From JANRKT01 sp033763355 (lineage in GTDB: Bacteria; Bacteroidota; Bacteroidia; Chitinophagales; Chitinophagaceae): a stretch of DNA of 28,469 nucleotides. The notes under the pieces are model-generated. The model was not told the origin of the DNA. It did not search any database and was given only the letters and a program-made list of their open reading frames with translations. The stretch is from contig JANRKT010000068.1 of assembly GCA_033763355.1 (NCBI GenBank), positions 1 to 28,469 of the forward strand, written 5' to 3'. The position numbers and the translations under genes were made by a program. Of this stretch, positions 14,763-23,042 are shown in pieces. Numbering within the stretch: position 1 is the stretch's first letter; each line of letters opens with the position of its first letter.

Positions 14763-15536
14763 ATGTTAAAAACAACCTTGTTGCGTGCAGCAGATGAAGC
14801 TGCAAAAGTTATCTATCAGCAATTCAACAGTTCCTTCAAAGTATCCAATAAAGAAGGCATCAACGACCTGGTAACCGAAGTGGACCATGCCGCAGAAAAA
14901 GTAATTCTTGATGTCATCAAAAAAGAATTTCCCGACCATTTTATCCTCAGTGAAGAAGCCGGCGAAATAAAGATGGACTCATCCTACAAATGGATCATTG
15001 ACCCCATTGACGGAACAGTGAACTTTGCAAACGGCATACCCATCTGCTGCACCAGTATAGCTGTTGAGCACGATGGTAAAATGATACTTGGCGCCATTTT
15101 CAATCCTTTTATGAATGAAAATTATGTTGCAGAAAAAGGAAAAGGGGCAACATTAAACGACAAGCCCATCCGCGTAAGCGAAAAAACAGAAGTAATCAAA
15201 TCCTGTCTTGTTACCGGGTTCCCTTATACTTATCTCGATCATCCCAACGGGCCATTGCAGGTATTCGGCAGGCTGATACGAAAAGGTATCCCAGTAAGAA
15301 GGTTGGGTTCAGCTGCTGTTGATTTGTGCTGGGTGGCTGCCGGCCGCTTTGATGGTTTTTACGAACACAAACTGAATGCATGGGACAGCGCTGCAGGTTT
15401 TTTAATGGTTGAAGAAGCCGGAGGAAAGGTTACTGATTTTGAAGGAAATTATTATTCGCCTTACCAACCCCATATATTGGCCACCAACGGAAAGATACAT
15501 GATGAACTGCTGAAGTGGGTTAATGATGAAATATGA
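14763..15536 (+). CDS. suhB: Inositol-monophosphatase-family phosphatase
   Basis: A 257-residue Mg2+-dependent phosphatase of the IMPase/SuhB family. The metal-binding residues are in LSEEAGE (Glu64/65), WIIDPIDGTVNFANGIP (Asp80, Asp83) and AWDSAAGFLMVEEAGG (Asp208). The usual substrate is myo-inositol-1-phosphate or a related sugar phosphate; CysQ-like (3'-phosphoadenosine) activity is less likely because the closing motifs are IMPase-like. The length is normal. No signal peptide; cytosolic. A TACCTTTG promoter sits directly before the ATG. Its stop is three bases before the inverted-repeat cassette that carries the four-helix-bundle gene, and thiL begins right after the cassette. Confidence 0.9.
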   Translation: MLKTTLLRAADEAAKVIYQQFNSSFKVSNKEGINDLVTEVDHAAEKVILDVIKKEFPDHFILSEEAGEIKMDSSYKWIIDPIDGTVNFANGIPICCTSIAVEHDGKMILGAIFNPFMNENYVAEKGKGATLNDKPIRVSEKTEVIKSCLVTGFPYTYLDHPNGPLQVFGRLIRKGIPVRRLGSAAVDLCWVAAGRFDGFYEHKLNAWDSAAGFLMVEEAGGKVTDFEGNYYSPYQPHILATNGKIHDELLKWVNDEI

Positions 15537-15538
15537 AA

Positions 15539-15983
15539 GTACGATGTGGGGTGTACGATGTACGCCATGTCTTTTAAAAAAGATCCACTGAGATAAAAGA
15601 TTTATATGGATTCGGAAGAAATGAAGAGAAGGACAAAAATGTTCGCAATTAATGTTGCTATGCTTACACAAAAATTGCCTGATACTCTTATCAACAAAAT
15701 ATATAAGGGCCAGATAATCCGTTCCAGCAGTTCAACCGGGGCTAATTACAGGGCTTCAAGGAGGGCAAAATCAAAACCTGATTTTATTAATAAATTAAAA
15801 ATCGTAGAAGAGGAACTTGATGAAAGTTTATTTTTCCTGGAATTACTGAGTACTTTCAACGACCCCCTTAAACCTGAAATTGACCTTCTTTATAATGAGG
15901 GCGAAACCCTTTTGAAAATTATTGTTGCATCAATAGTATCTTCAAGATAAAACAAGTCGTACACCGTATATCAAACATCGTAC
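15539..15983. mobile_element. Candidate cassette: four-helix-bundle gene between 28-nt inverted repeats
   Basis: The left end (15539-15566, starting GTACGATGT) and the right end (15956-15983, finishing ACATCGTAC) are inverted repeats with 22 of 28 positions identical. Each arm also contains a near-copy of its own outer half 14 bases further in. The 445-base unit holds only the four-helix-bundle gene. It fills the gap between the phosphatase stop (15536) and the thiL ATG (15985) almost exactly. ATGAA occurs one base outside each end (15533-15537 and 15985-15989) and could be a target duplication, but in this base composition it may be chance. There is no transposase, so movement would need help from elsewhere. 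Confidence 0.5.
15606..15950 (+). CDS. Four-helix-bundle (S23/IVS-type) protein
   Basis: A 114-residue all-helical protein of the family first found encoded in intervening sequences of 23S rRNA genes. Family features are MFAINVAMLTQKLP at the first helix, the loop IIRSSSSTGANYRASRRAKSKPDFINKLKIVEEELDES with its Ser-Ser-x-GANY signature, and the last two helices with FFLELLS and LLKIIVAS. It assembles as a four-helix bundle, with a pentameric ring reported for relatives; function is unproven and RNA binding is suspected. It is enclosed by inverted repeats and interrupts what would otherwise be a phosphatase-thiL pair. That suggests a horizontally spread cassette. No rRNA is nearby. Confidence 0.92.
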   Translation: MDSEEMKRRTKMFAINVAMLTQKLPDTLINKIYKGQIIRSSSSTGANYRASRRAKSKPDFINKLKIVEEELDESLFFLELLSTFNDPLKPEIDLLYNEGETLLKIIVASIVSSR

Positions 15984-15984
15984 A

Positions 15985-17019
15985 ATGAATGATTCCCGTA
16001 CAGAGATCTCTTCCCTCGGCGAGTTTGGGCTGATCCACCACCTTACCAAAAATATAGAATTGCAGAATGCATCATCTGTTGTTGGAGTGGGAGATGATGC
16101 TGCCGTGATTGACCATTTTGGCAAACAAACCGTTATTACCACAGACCTGCTGATTGAAGGGATACATTTTGACCTGATCTATACGCCGCTTAAGCACCTC
16201 GGCTATAAAAGCGTGGTGGTAAACCTGAGCGATATATATGCAATGAATGCAACGCCAACACAAATCATTCTCAGCATCGGCATCAGCAACCGGTTCAGCG
16301 TGGAAGCGCTGGATGAATTTTATGAAGGCGTTTATGCAGCCTGTGAAGAATACGGTGTTGACCTTGTTGGCGGCGATACTTCTTCTTCTCAAAAAGGATT
16401 TATTGTTTCTGCTACAGCCATTGGCGAGGTGGCTGCGGATAAAGTGGTAAAAAGAAGTACGGCAAAAAAAGGCGACCTGCTTTGCTGCAGCGGTTATCTT
16501 GGCGCTGCCTATATTGGTTTGTTGTTCCTGGAAAGGGAAAAGAAGATTTATCTTGAAAGCCCGCAGGTGCAGCCTGATCTTGAAGGCGAATCTTATGTCA
16601 TCGGCCGGTTATTAAAACCCGAAGCAAGAAAGGATATCATTCAGTTTTTTGAACAGAACAATATCCTTCCTACCGCCATGATGGACATCAGCGATGGTTT
16701 AAGCTCGGAGATCCTGCACATTTGCGAAAAGAGCGGAGTGGGATGTTTGCTGTACGAAGAAAAGATACCTGTCTCAGAAGAAACCAAAATGGCGGCATTT
16801 AAATTTGAGTTTGACCCCACCGCCTGCGCCTTAAGCGGCGGTGAAGACTATGAACTGCTCTTTACCATAAGGCAGGGGGATTATGACAAAATTGCGCTGA
16901 ACGATCAAATCAGTGTAATTGGTTACATGACGGAAGCGGACAAAGGGGCGAAAGTAATTACGAAAGGGGGCAACACATACAATATCACAGCCCAGGGCTG
17001 GAATGCTTTTAAACAATAA
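15985..17019 (+). CDS. thiL: Thiamine-monophosphate kinase
   Basis: A 344-residue ATP-dependent kinase converting thiamine phosphate to thiamine diphosphate, the last step of cofactor synthesis. Motifs are LGEFGLI at the N-terminus, GVGDDAAVI (35-42), TTDLLIEGIHFD (52-63), VVNLSDIYAMNATP (78-91), DLVGGDTS (126-133), MMDISDGLSSE and ALSGGEDYELLF. Together these form the ATP and Mg2+ site of the PurM/ThiL fold. The ATG begins one base after the inverted repeat of the four-helix-bundle cassette, so the cassette supplies its entire immediate upstream sequence. No other thiamine genes are in the window. Confidence 0.95.
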   Translation: MNDSRTEISSLGEFGLIHHLTKNIELQNASSVVGVGDDAAVIDHFGKQTVITTDLLIEGIHFDLIYTPLKHLGYKSVVVNLSDIYAMNATPTQIILSIGISNRFSVEALDEFYEGVYAACEEYGVDLVGGDTSSSQKGFIVSATAIGEVAADKVVKRSTAKKGDLLCCSGYLGAAYIGLLFLEREKKIYLESPQVQPDLEGESYVIGRLLKPEARKDIIQFFEQNNILPTAMMDISDGLSSEILHICEKSGVGCLLYEEKIPVSEETKMAAFKFEFDPTACALSGGEDYELLFTIRQGDYDKIALNDQISVIGYMTEADKGAKVITKGGNTYNITAQGWNAFKQ

Positions 17020-17135
17020 TTATCTTCCGTATTCGTAAGAATGGTAAGACACATGATTAAAAGGACAGGTTTTGCAAAAGATTGCTGAGGAAATCAAACA
17101 AACCGGAAAAAACCTGCAGGTTTAATGTTATAAAT

Positions 17136-18641
17136 ATGAAGGCTCCTGCAAACACCCATATCATCCATTCGCTCCTCCTCTTTTTTTTGCCCATGTTGCT
17201 TTTATGCAGTTGCAGCAACAAAATTTTACCGTCGGGACCGCAAAAATACCCGCCGGATCAATTGCGTGAAGACTATGGTTTGCTCCGTGATGTGCTGGAA
17301 AAATTTCATCCATCCTTATACTGGTACACCCCCAAAGACAGCATGGATTATTTTTTTGATGAGTACCATAAAGCCATCACTGATTCCATGACTGAACAGG
17401 TATTTGGTTTTAAAATACTCGGGCCATTAACTACCAAGATCCGCTGCGGCCATACTTCTTTTTTGTTTTCAAAAGGCTACAGCCGCTACCTTGCCTTGCG
17501 GAGGCTGCCATCCTTTCCGCTGCACCTTAAAATATGGGGCGACACCATGATGGTAACTGCAAACCTTAACAGGAAAGACCCTATATTTAAACGCGGCGCA
17601 ATTATTAAAAGCATTAACGGGTTAAGTGCAAAACAACTTTCTGATTATTTATTTGAATACCTGCCTACCGATGGTTATTCGGAAAACATCAATTACATCA
17701 GGCTAAGCGGCGCATTTCCCTATTACCACAGGAATATCATGGGGCTCAGCAGGGAATACAAAGTTGCTTACCTCGACAGCAATTTTACAGAACGGATGGC
17801 TACATTACCGGCGTATCATCCTGCAGCAGATACTTTAAATACTTTAACGGTTACACAGGTTAGCCGTCCCGGTAAAAGAGAAAGAAAAAAAATCAGGCTG
17901 CAGAATTTCCGGTCACTGAAAATTGATTCGTTAAATAAGCTGGCTGTACTTGAGGTAAACTCTTTTGATGATGGCGGCCGGTTGAAAAAATTTTTCAGGA
18001 AATCATTTAAAAAAATAAAGAAAAACAACACCCCCAATCTTGTAATTGATATAAGGAGCAACGGCGGAGGAAAAGTAAACAACTATGCCCACCTGGCCCG
18101 TTACATCCGCAATACGCCTTTTAAAGTAGCCGATACGGCTGCTGCAGTGCGGAAACATTTCGGCGGTTACGGAAAATATTTTCAGATGCGTTTTCTCAAT
18201 TCACTTGCCCTTTTCTTTTTTGCCCGTAAGCAGGATGATGGCCGATATCATTTCCGGTATTGGGAAAAACACAGCTTCCGTCCGAAGAAAAAGTTATTGT
18301 TTGGGGGCAATGTGTATGTGCTTATAAACGGGCCAACATTTTCGGCAGGCACTTTGTTTGCGCATACGGTTAAAGGGCAAAAGAATGTTACATTGGTTGG
18401 TGAAGAAACCGGCGGCGGCTGGCACGGCAACAACGGGTTGATGATACCTTATATCACCTTACCCAATACAAAGTTGCGTGTACGCATGCCCCTGTTCCGT
18501 TTGGTACAGCACAATGCCCCGCCCAAAGATGGAAGGGGTGTATTACCCGACATTCATGTGCCCCCTACTTATGAAGCGGTTAAAAAAGGAATTGATTTGA
18601 AGATGGAAAAGGTGAGGGAGATGATCATGCGGGGAATGTGA
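17136..18641 (+). CDS. S41-family peptidase, lipoprotein
   Basis: A 501-residue secreted protein with a tail-specific-protease (C-terminal processing peptidase, S41) domain. The N-terminus MKAPANTHIIHSLLLFFLPM is followed by LLLCSCSNK, a plausible lipobox with Cys26 as the lipidated residue. An N-terminal helical domain (DQLREDYGLLRDVLEKFHPSLYWY) precedes a PDZ-like part (GAIIKSINGLSAKQLSDYLFEYLPTDG). The protease core has LVIDIRSNGGGKVNN and VLINGPTFSAGTLFA, in which the Ser of FSAG is the expected nucleophile, followed by LVGEETGGG. Ser-Lys chemistry is usual for the family, and the general-base Lys is likely in the helix after the Ser. An earlier in-frame ATG (17082) gives a charged leader without signal character, so 17136 was chosen. 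Confidence 0.87.
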   Translation: MKAPANTHIIHSLLLFFLPMLLLCSCSNKILPSGPQKYPPDQLREDYGLLRDVLEKFHPSLYWYTPKDSMDYFFDEYHKAITDSMTEQVFGFKILGPLTTKIRCGHTSFLFSKGYSRYLALRRLPSFPLHLKIWGDTMMVTANLNRKDPIFKRGAIIKSINGLSAKQLSDYLFEYLPTDGYSENINYIRLSGAFPYYHRNIMGLSREYKVAYLDSNFTERMATLPAYHPAADTLNTLTVTQVSRPGKRERKKIRLQNFRSLKIDSLNKLAVLEVNSFDDGGRLKKFFRKSFKKIKKNNTPNLVIDIRSNGGGKVNNYAHLARYIRNTPFKVADTAAAVRKHFGGYGKYFQMRFLNSLALFFFARKQDDGRYHFRYWEKHSFRPKKKLLFGGNVYVLINGPTFSAGTLFAHTVKGQKNVTLVGEETGGGWHGNNGLMIPYITLPNTKLRVRMPLFRLVQHNAPPKDGRGVLPDIHVPPTYEAVKKGIDLKMEKVREMIMRGM

Positions 18642-18815
18642 AATAAAAAAGGGGAGTGAGTTTTTGGGGTTGCTTTGCTGCTGACATTTTTTTTAAATAT
18701 TTTATATGGTCAGGCTTTATTAGTTTTTGATAAAACAAATCTTTTTATGCTATTAACCCCCGCAAGCTTTGCTCCATTCACCATTTTCAGGGATAGTAAT
18801 GTAGCCGTGAGGGCC

Positions 18816-18823
18816 TATCTTTG
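18816..18823 (+). promoter_or_regulatory. Bacteroidota-type -7 promoter element (TATCTTTG)
   Basis: TATCTTTG matches TAnnTTTG exactly. It overlaps the TTG triplet at 18821 that would otherwise be the first possible start of the next gene. A start inside the promoter is not usable, so translation should begin at GTG 18845. The -33 side (around 18790) has only TTTT, a weak match. Confidence 0.6.
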
Positions 18824-18844
18824 TTGGTAACCTTCACATTTGCC

Positions 18845-21019
18845 GTGAGAAAATTTGTATTGCATGCCATCTTTGGCATAATATCTTTTTCAGTCTTTTC
18901 TCAAAAAAAGAACAGTTCTTACCAGTTGCATATACGGCAAACTGTTTCCGCTATAAAAATTGACGGGGTAATGGATGAGGCAGGCTGGCTGCAGGCAGAA
19001 ACCGCAACCAACTTCTACATGGTGCTCCCGATGGATACCAGTTATGCCCGGGTACGCACCGAAGTAAAGATGACGTATGATGAACAGCAGCTTTATCTTA
19101 TTGTAATCAGCCACCATGCCCGGCCCGGTCCTTATATGGTAGAATCATTGCGCCGGGATTTTAGTTTCGGCAAAAATGATAATTTCCTGCTGTTCATGGA
19201 TCCGTTTGATGACCAAACCAACGGTTTTTCTTTCGGCGCCAATGCGGCAGGCGCCCAGTGGGACGGTTTAATGTATGAAGGGGGAAAGGTTGACCTGAGC
19301 TGGGATAATAAATGGAACTCCGTTGTGAAGAATTATGATGACAAATGGATATTTGAAGCTGCCATCCCGTTTAAAACCATACGGTACAAGAAAGGCATTA
19401 CACAATGGGGTATTAATTTCAGCCGGCTTGACCTGAAAATGTCGGAGAAATCAAGCTGGGCTCCGGTGCCCCGGCAGTTTCCCACTGCTTCACTCGCCTA
19501 CACCGGAACGTTAGTATGGGATAAACCGCCGCCGGATGCCGGCTCAAATATTTCAGTTATTCCTTATGTGCTGGGCGGCATTACGAAAGACTATAAAAAT
19601 AAGAAACCAACTGATTACCGCGCTGACGCAGGTGTGGATGCAAAAATTGCAGTTACTTCTTCATTGAACCTCGATCTTACTGTTAACCCGGATTTTTCGC
19701 AGGTGGAAGTGGACAGGCAGGTTACCAATCTTGACCGGTTTGAATTGTTCTTCCCGGAACGACGCCAGTTCTTTTTAGAAAATGCCGATCTGTTTTCCAA
19801 TTTTGGTTACAGCACCATCAGGCCATTCTTTTCACGCAGGATAGGTTTGGGCGTACCCATACATTTTGGCGCAAGGCTCAGCGGTAAATTAGATAAGAAC
19901 TGGCGAATAGGCATAATGGATATGCAAACCGGCAAAGTAAATGAAACCGGGTTGCCTTCACAAAATTTTGCAGTAATCGGTTTGCAGCGCAGGGTATTCA
20001 GCCGCTCCAATATCGGGTTTCTTTTTGTCAACAAACAATCGCTGGGCTATGAACCGGGTAAAGATTCCACGAAACCGGTTTATAGTGCTTACAACAGGAA
20101 TATAGGTTTGGAATACAACCTTGCTTCATCCAATAACCTGTGGACCGGTAAAGCTTTGCTGATGAAATCATTCAGCCCCGGCAAACCAGGAAGGGATTTT
20201 GTTCACGCCGCCAACCTGCAATATGCCAGCCGTAAATGGATCATTGCATGGCAGCACGAATACGTGGGCAGCAATTATAATGCAGAAACGGGTTATGTAC
20301 CCCGTAAAAATTTTATTAAGATCAACCCGCTTATCGGCAGAAATTTCTTTGCTAAAAAAGGCACTATATTAAGCCACGGCATCCGTGCAAGCTCAACTTA
20401 TTTCTTTAATCAGTCATTTAAACATACCGATAACGAATCCTTCCTGGCTTATATCATTACTTTCCGCAATCAAAGCACACTTACTTTATGGACGGCGCAT
20501 AACTATGTAAAACTGCTGCAGCCGTTTGACCCCACCAATTCAGGAAAAGACAGCCTGCTTACAGGAACGGAACACAGGTGGAAAGCATTTGGATCGGAAT
20601 ATTTTTCAAAACCACAGAGTTTGTTCACTTATTCTTTTACCACACGTTATGGCGGTTATTATGCAGATGGCAAACGATTAAATTTAACTGCCGAACTGGG
20701 TTACCGTTTCCAGCCTTATGTGAGCATTACAGTAAGCTCAAGTTATAATAACATCAATTTACCCAGGCCATGGGGTATTAATAATTTCTGGCTCATCGGG
20801 CCAAGAATTGATGTGACCATGACGAACAAATTATACTTCACCACATTTCTTCAATACAACGACCAGCAAAAAAATGTAAACCTCAATACACGTTTGCAGT
20901 GGCGTTACCGCCCGGCATCCGACCTCTTCCTTGTTTATACCGACAATTATCTGCCTGCGCCATTTGCTGTAAAGAACAGGGCGCTGGTTTTAAAATTCAC
21001 TTACTGGTGGAATATGTAA
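18845..21019 (+). CDS. DUF5916 outer-membrane protein with CBM9-like domain
   Basis: A 724-residue outer-membrane protein. The N-terminus RKFVLHAIFGIISFSVFS-Q is a normal signal peptide when GTG 18845 is used as start; a TTG start at 18821 is contradicted by the promoter TATCTTTG overlapping it. A carbohydrate-binding-module-9-like domain follows (about 22-205), with IKIDGVMDEAGWLQAE, then FLLFMDPFDDQTNGFSFGANAAGAQWDG and WIFEAAIPFKTIRY. The rest (from DLTVNPDFSQVEVDRQVTNLDRFELFFPERRQFFLENADLF) is the DUF5916 beta-barrel with many aromatic alternating strands, ending in FTYWWNM. The ending with aromatic residues suits BAM-dependent insertion. Cargo and role are unknown; binding or uptake of glycans is suggested by the CBM-like part only. 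Confidence 0.88.
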   Translation: MRKFVLHAIFGIISFSVFSQKKNSSYQLHIRQTVSAIKIDGVMDEAGWLQAETATNFYMVLPMDTSYARVRTEVKMTYDEQQLYLIVISHHARPGPYMVESLRRDFSFGKNDNFLLFMDPFDDQTNGFSFGANAAGAQWDGLMYEGGKVDLSWDNKWNSVVKNYDDKWIFEAAIPFKTIRYKKGITQWGINFSRLDLKMSEKSSWAPVPRQFPTASLAYTGTLVWDKPPPDAGSNISVIPYVLGGITKDYKNKKPTDYRADAGVDAKIAVTSSLNLDLTVNPDFSQVEVDRQVTNLDRFELFFPERRQFFLENADLFSNFGYSTIRPFFSRRIGLGVPIHFGARLSGKLDKNWRIGIMDMQTGKVNETGLPSQNFAVIGLQRRVFSRSNIGFLFVNKQSLGYEPGKDSTKPVYSAYNRNIGLEYNLASSNNLWTGKALLMKSFSPGKPGRDFVHAANLQYASRKWIIAWQHEYVGSNYNAETGYVPRKNFIKINPLIGRNFFAKKGTILSHGIRASSTYFFNQSFKHTDNESFLAYIITFRNQSTLTLWTAHNYVKLLQPFDPTNSGKDSLLTGTEHRWKAFGSEYFSKPQSLFTYSFTTRYGGYYADGKRLNLTAELGYRFQPYVSITVSSSYNNINLPRPWGINNFWLIGPRIDVTMTNKLYFTTFLQYNDQQKNVNLNTRLQWRYRPASDLFLVYTDNYLPAPFAVKNRALVLKFTYWWNM

Positions 21020-21132
21020 AGAATCACCTTTCGCTGCTATTGCATTAACCGGGAATGAACGGTATTAATTTGATTATCTTTAGCTGAGATAATGATAAAA
21101 TCAACAACAGCCGGATCAAAACAATATCCCTT

Positions 21133-21885
21133 ATGGAAAAGAAAGACGAGCTAAGACTGGCCATACTGATAGATGCAGACAATGTGCCTTCTTCCAACAT
21201 CAAAGGCATGATAGAGGAAGTGGCCAAGTACGGCAACCCTACATTTAAAAGAATTTACGGGGACTGGACCAAACCAACAGTAGCCCGCTGGAAGACCCTG
21301 CTGCTTGAAAATGCCATCACACCCATTCAGCAATACAGTTATACCACAGGTAAAAATTCAACTGACTCTGCAATGATAATTGATGCGATGGATATTTTAT
21401 ATACCGGCAGGGTGGATGGGTTTTGCCTCGTATCAAGCGACAGTGATTTTACAAGGCTGGCCACACGTTTAAGGGAAGCAGGTATGAAAGTAATTGGCAT
21501 GGGTGAAAAGAAAACACCTGCTCCGTTTATTTCAGCCTGCGATAAATTTATTTATGTAGAGATACTGGATGTTACAGTTGAAGAAGAAAACGGTGAGGGC
21601 AAAAAGAAAGCGCCGCACCAAAAAGCTGCAACCATCCAAAAACTAAACAAAGAAATCATCCATTTGATGGAAACCACTGTGAATGATGTGGCCGACGAAT
21701 CCGGCTGGGCTTTTTTGGGAGAGGTAGGCGCTTTGTTACTGAAGAAGCAGCCTGATTTTGATCCCCGTAATTACGGGTACAGGAAATTGCTGCCGCTTAT
21801 TAAAAGCACCGGCCGCTTTGAAGTAGATGCCCGGCAAACTGACCGGGGGAATATAAAACTGGTGTATGTAAAAGCAAAACGCTGA
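21133..21885 (+). CDS. NYN-domain (PIN-like) protein with OST-HTH/LOTUS domain
   Basis: A 250-residue cytosolic protein with two domains. The N-terminal NYN (LabA/DUF88, PIN-like nuclease fold) domain has AILIDADNVP (Asp14, Asp16), the segment GKNSTDSAMIIDAMDIL with Asp78, and LVSSDSDFTRLATRLRE with Asp103/Asp105. These acidic residues would bind the metal of the nuclease centre. After a charged linker (EEENGEGKKKAPHQKA) an OST-HTH/LOTUS domain follows (about 165-245: WAFLGEVGALLLKKQPDFDPRNYGYRKLLPLIKS). The fold is associated with RNA binding. An RNA-processing or RNA-silencing role is inferred from the domains only. The surrounding genes give no hint, and the upstream intergenic region has a TATCTTTA motif at 21073-21080. 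Confidence 0.92.
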   Translation: MEKKDELRLAILIDADNVPSSNIKGMIEEVAKYGNPTFKRIYGDWTKPTVARWKTLLLENAITPIQQYSYTTGKNSTDSAMIIDAMDILYTGRVDGFCLVSSDSDFTRLATRLREAGMKVIGMGEKKTPAPFISACDKFIYVEILDVTVEEENGEGKKKAPHQKAATIQKLNKEIIHLMETTVNDVADESGWAFLGEVGALLLKKQPDFDPRNYGYRKLLPLIKSTGRFEVDARQTDRGNIKLVYVKAKR

Positions 21886-21966
21886 GGCGCTGCCTGTACA
21901 ACCCTGCGAAAGTTTTTTGCGTCATACATACTGTAAAAATTTATCTGAAAAGCATTTTTTGAAAAA

Positions 21967-22257
21967 ATGAACAAACAACAAACTTCTTTAATTTTCTGTA
22001 TCCTGATGGACGTAATTGGATATGCCACTTACGCTGTTCCTGTTCTGGGAGAGTTTGGTGATGCGATCTGGGCTCCTGTTTCCGCTTTTATTTTCTTCAG
22101 GACATTTGGCGGATGGAAAGGGGCTTTTGGCGGGGTATTTAACTTTTTTGAGGAGTTGTTACCGTGGACAGACTTTATTCCGACATTCACCATCATGTGG
22201 TTTATGCAAAGGGCGGGAAGCAAAAGCAAAATCACTACTCCGGTAAAGATTCAATAA
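21967..22257 (+). CDS. Small membrane protein of unknown function
   Basis: A 96-residue hydrophobic protein with two or three predicted helices (SLIFCILMDVIGYATYAVPVL, APVSAFIFFRTFGGWKGAFGGVFNFF, and a short one at FIPTFTIMWFM) and a basic tail. Similar small proteins are frequent in Bacteroidota, but I do not recognise a function. The gene has an ATG start, its own 80-base upstream region, and an intrinsic terminator 62 bases after the stop. Its separation from the NYN gene (80 bases) does not exclude co-transcription. Confidence 0.75.
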   Translation: MNKQQTSLIFCILMDVIGYATYAVPVLGEFGDAIWAPVSAFIFFRTFGGWKGAFGGVFNFFEELLPWTDFIPTFTIMWFMQRAGSKSKITTPVKIQ

Positions 22258-22319
22258 CAAATATGAACCTTTACCTGGCAAAATACCGTTGAGGTTTATT
22301 CAGACAAACTGAGTATGGA

Positions 22320-22354
22320 GACCTGCTGCAATGAAAGGTGCGGCAGGTCTTTTT
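22320..22354 (+). terminator. Rho-independent terminator after the small membrane protein
   Basis: GACCTGCTGCA (22320-22330) pairs with TGCGGCAGGTC (22339-22349), 11 bp with one T:G pair and an eight-base loop. TTTTT follows directly (22350-22354). The structure is on the rightward strand and ends at the tail of the convergent response-regulator gene (its stop lies at 22353-22355), so it also marks the boundary between them. Confidence 0.85.
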
Positions 22355-23042
22355 ATCCCGCAACAAACCTGTATCCCACTCCTTTAATGGTAATAATTTC
22401 AAGCGAGGGATCTTCTTTTAAATAACTGCGCAGTTTGGTAATGTACACATCCAGGTTTCTTGAATTGAAAAAAGAATCATTGCCCCAGAGCATGTTCAAA
22501 ACATCTTTCCGGTCTATAATTCTTTCTTTGTTAGCAAACAAAAGTTTCAGCAACTCACTTTCCCGGAATGACAATTTGCGCTCTTCATTGCCGTCATGCA
22601 GAGTCTGCCGGTTGAGCTGAAAAGTATATTTTCCCATCTTTACCACATCCCCGGAAATTTTATTGTCAGGCTCCTTCTTGCTCCGCAAGGCATTCTGGAT
22701 CCTTACAATCAGTTCTTCCATACTGAAAGGTTTGCGGATATAATCGTTTCCGCCGGTGGAAAAACCTTTTACCACATCTTCGGTTTGCGTTTTGGCGGTA
22801 AGAAAAATAATGGGGATAAAAGGGTTAATGCGCCTGATGTCTTCAGCTATTTCAAAGCCGTCTTTATTAGGCAGCATTATATCCAGTACACAAATATCCG
22901 GCTGGTTTTTTTTAAAAAGCGTAAGCACCTTTGCACCGTCTGCTTCCATTGCTACTTCAAAGCCGCGGCTTTCAAGGCTTTCTTTTACAATTTTTCCCAG
23001 GAAGAGTTCATCTTCTACATACAATACTTTTGTCTTACTCAC
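22353..23042 (-). CDS. OmpR-family response regulator
   Basis: A 229-residue two-domain regulator. The receiver domain has the acidic pair Glu10/Asp11, the phosphoacceptor Asp54 (ICVLDIMLPNKDG), Thr82 (FLTAKTQ) and Lys104 (YIRKPF). The C-terminal winged-helix DNA-binding domain (about 130-228) has LSFRESELLKLLFANKERIIDRKDVLNMLWG and ends with TIKGVGYRFVAG, the usual OmpR/PhoB signature. It starts eight bases before the end of the histidine kinase gene, so the pair is translationally linked. The direct repeats at 24679-24716 in front of the kinase gene are the natural candidate for its own binding site. It resembles RprY-type regulators of Bacteroidota. Confidence 0.94.
   Translation of the reverse strand: MSKTKVLYVEDELFLGKIVKESLESRGFEVAMEADGAKVLTLFKKNQPDICVLDIMLPNKDGFEIAEDIRRINPFIPIIFLTAKTQTEDVVKGFSTGGNDYIRKPFSMEELIVRIQNALRSKKEPDNKISGDVVKMGKYTFQLNRQTLHDGNEERKLSFRESELLKLLFANKERIIDRKDVLNMLWGNDSFFNSRNLDVYITKLRSYLKEDPSLEIITIKGVGYRFVAG

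Noticed and set aside
17082..17135. Earlier in-frame ATG for the S41 peptidase
   Set aside because: It adds a charged leader before the signal peptide. The ATG at 17136 gives a regular lipoprotein signal.
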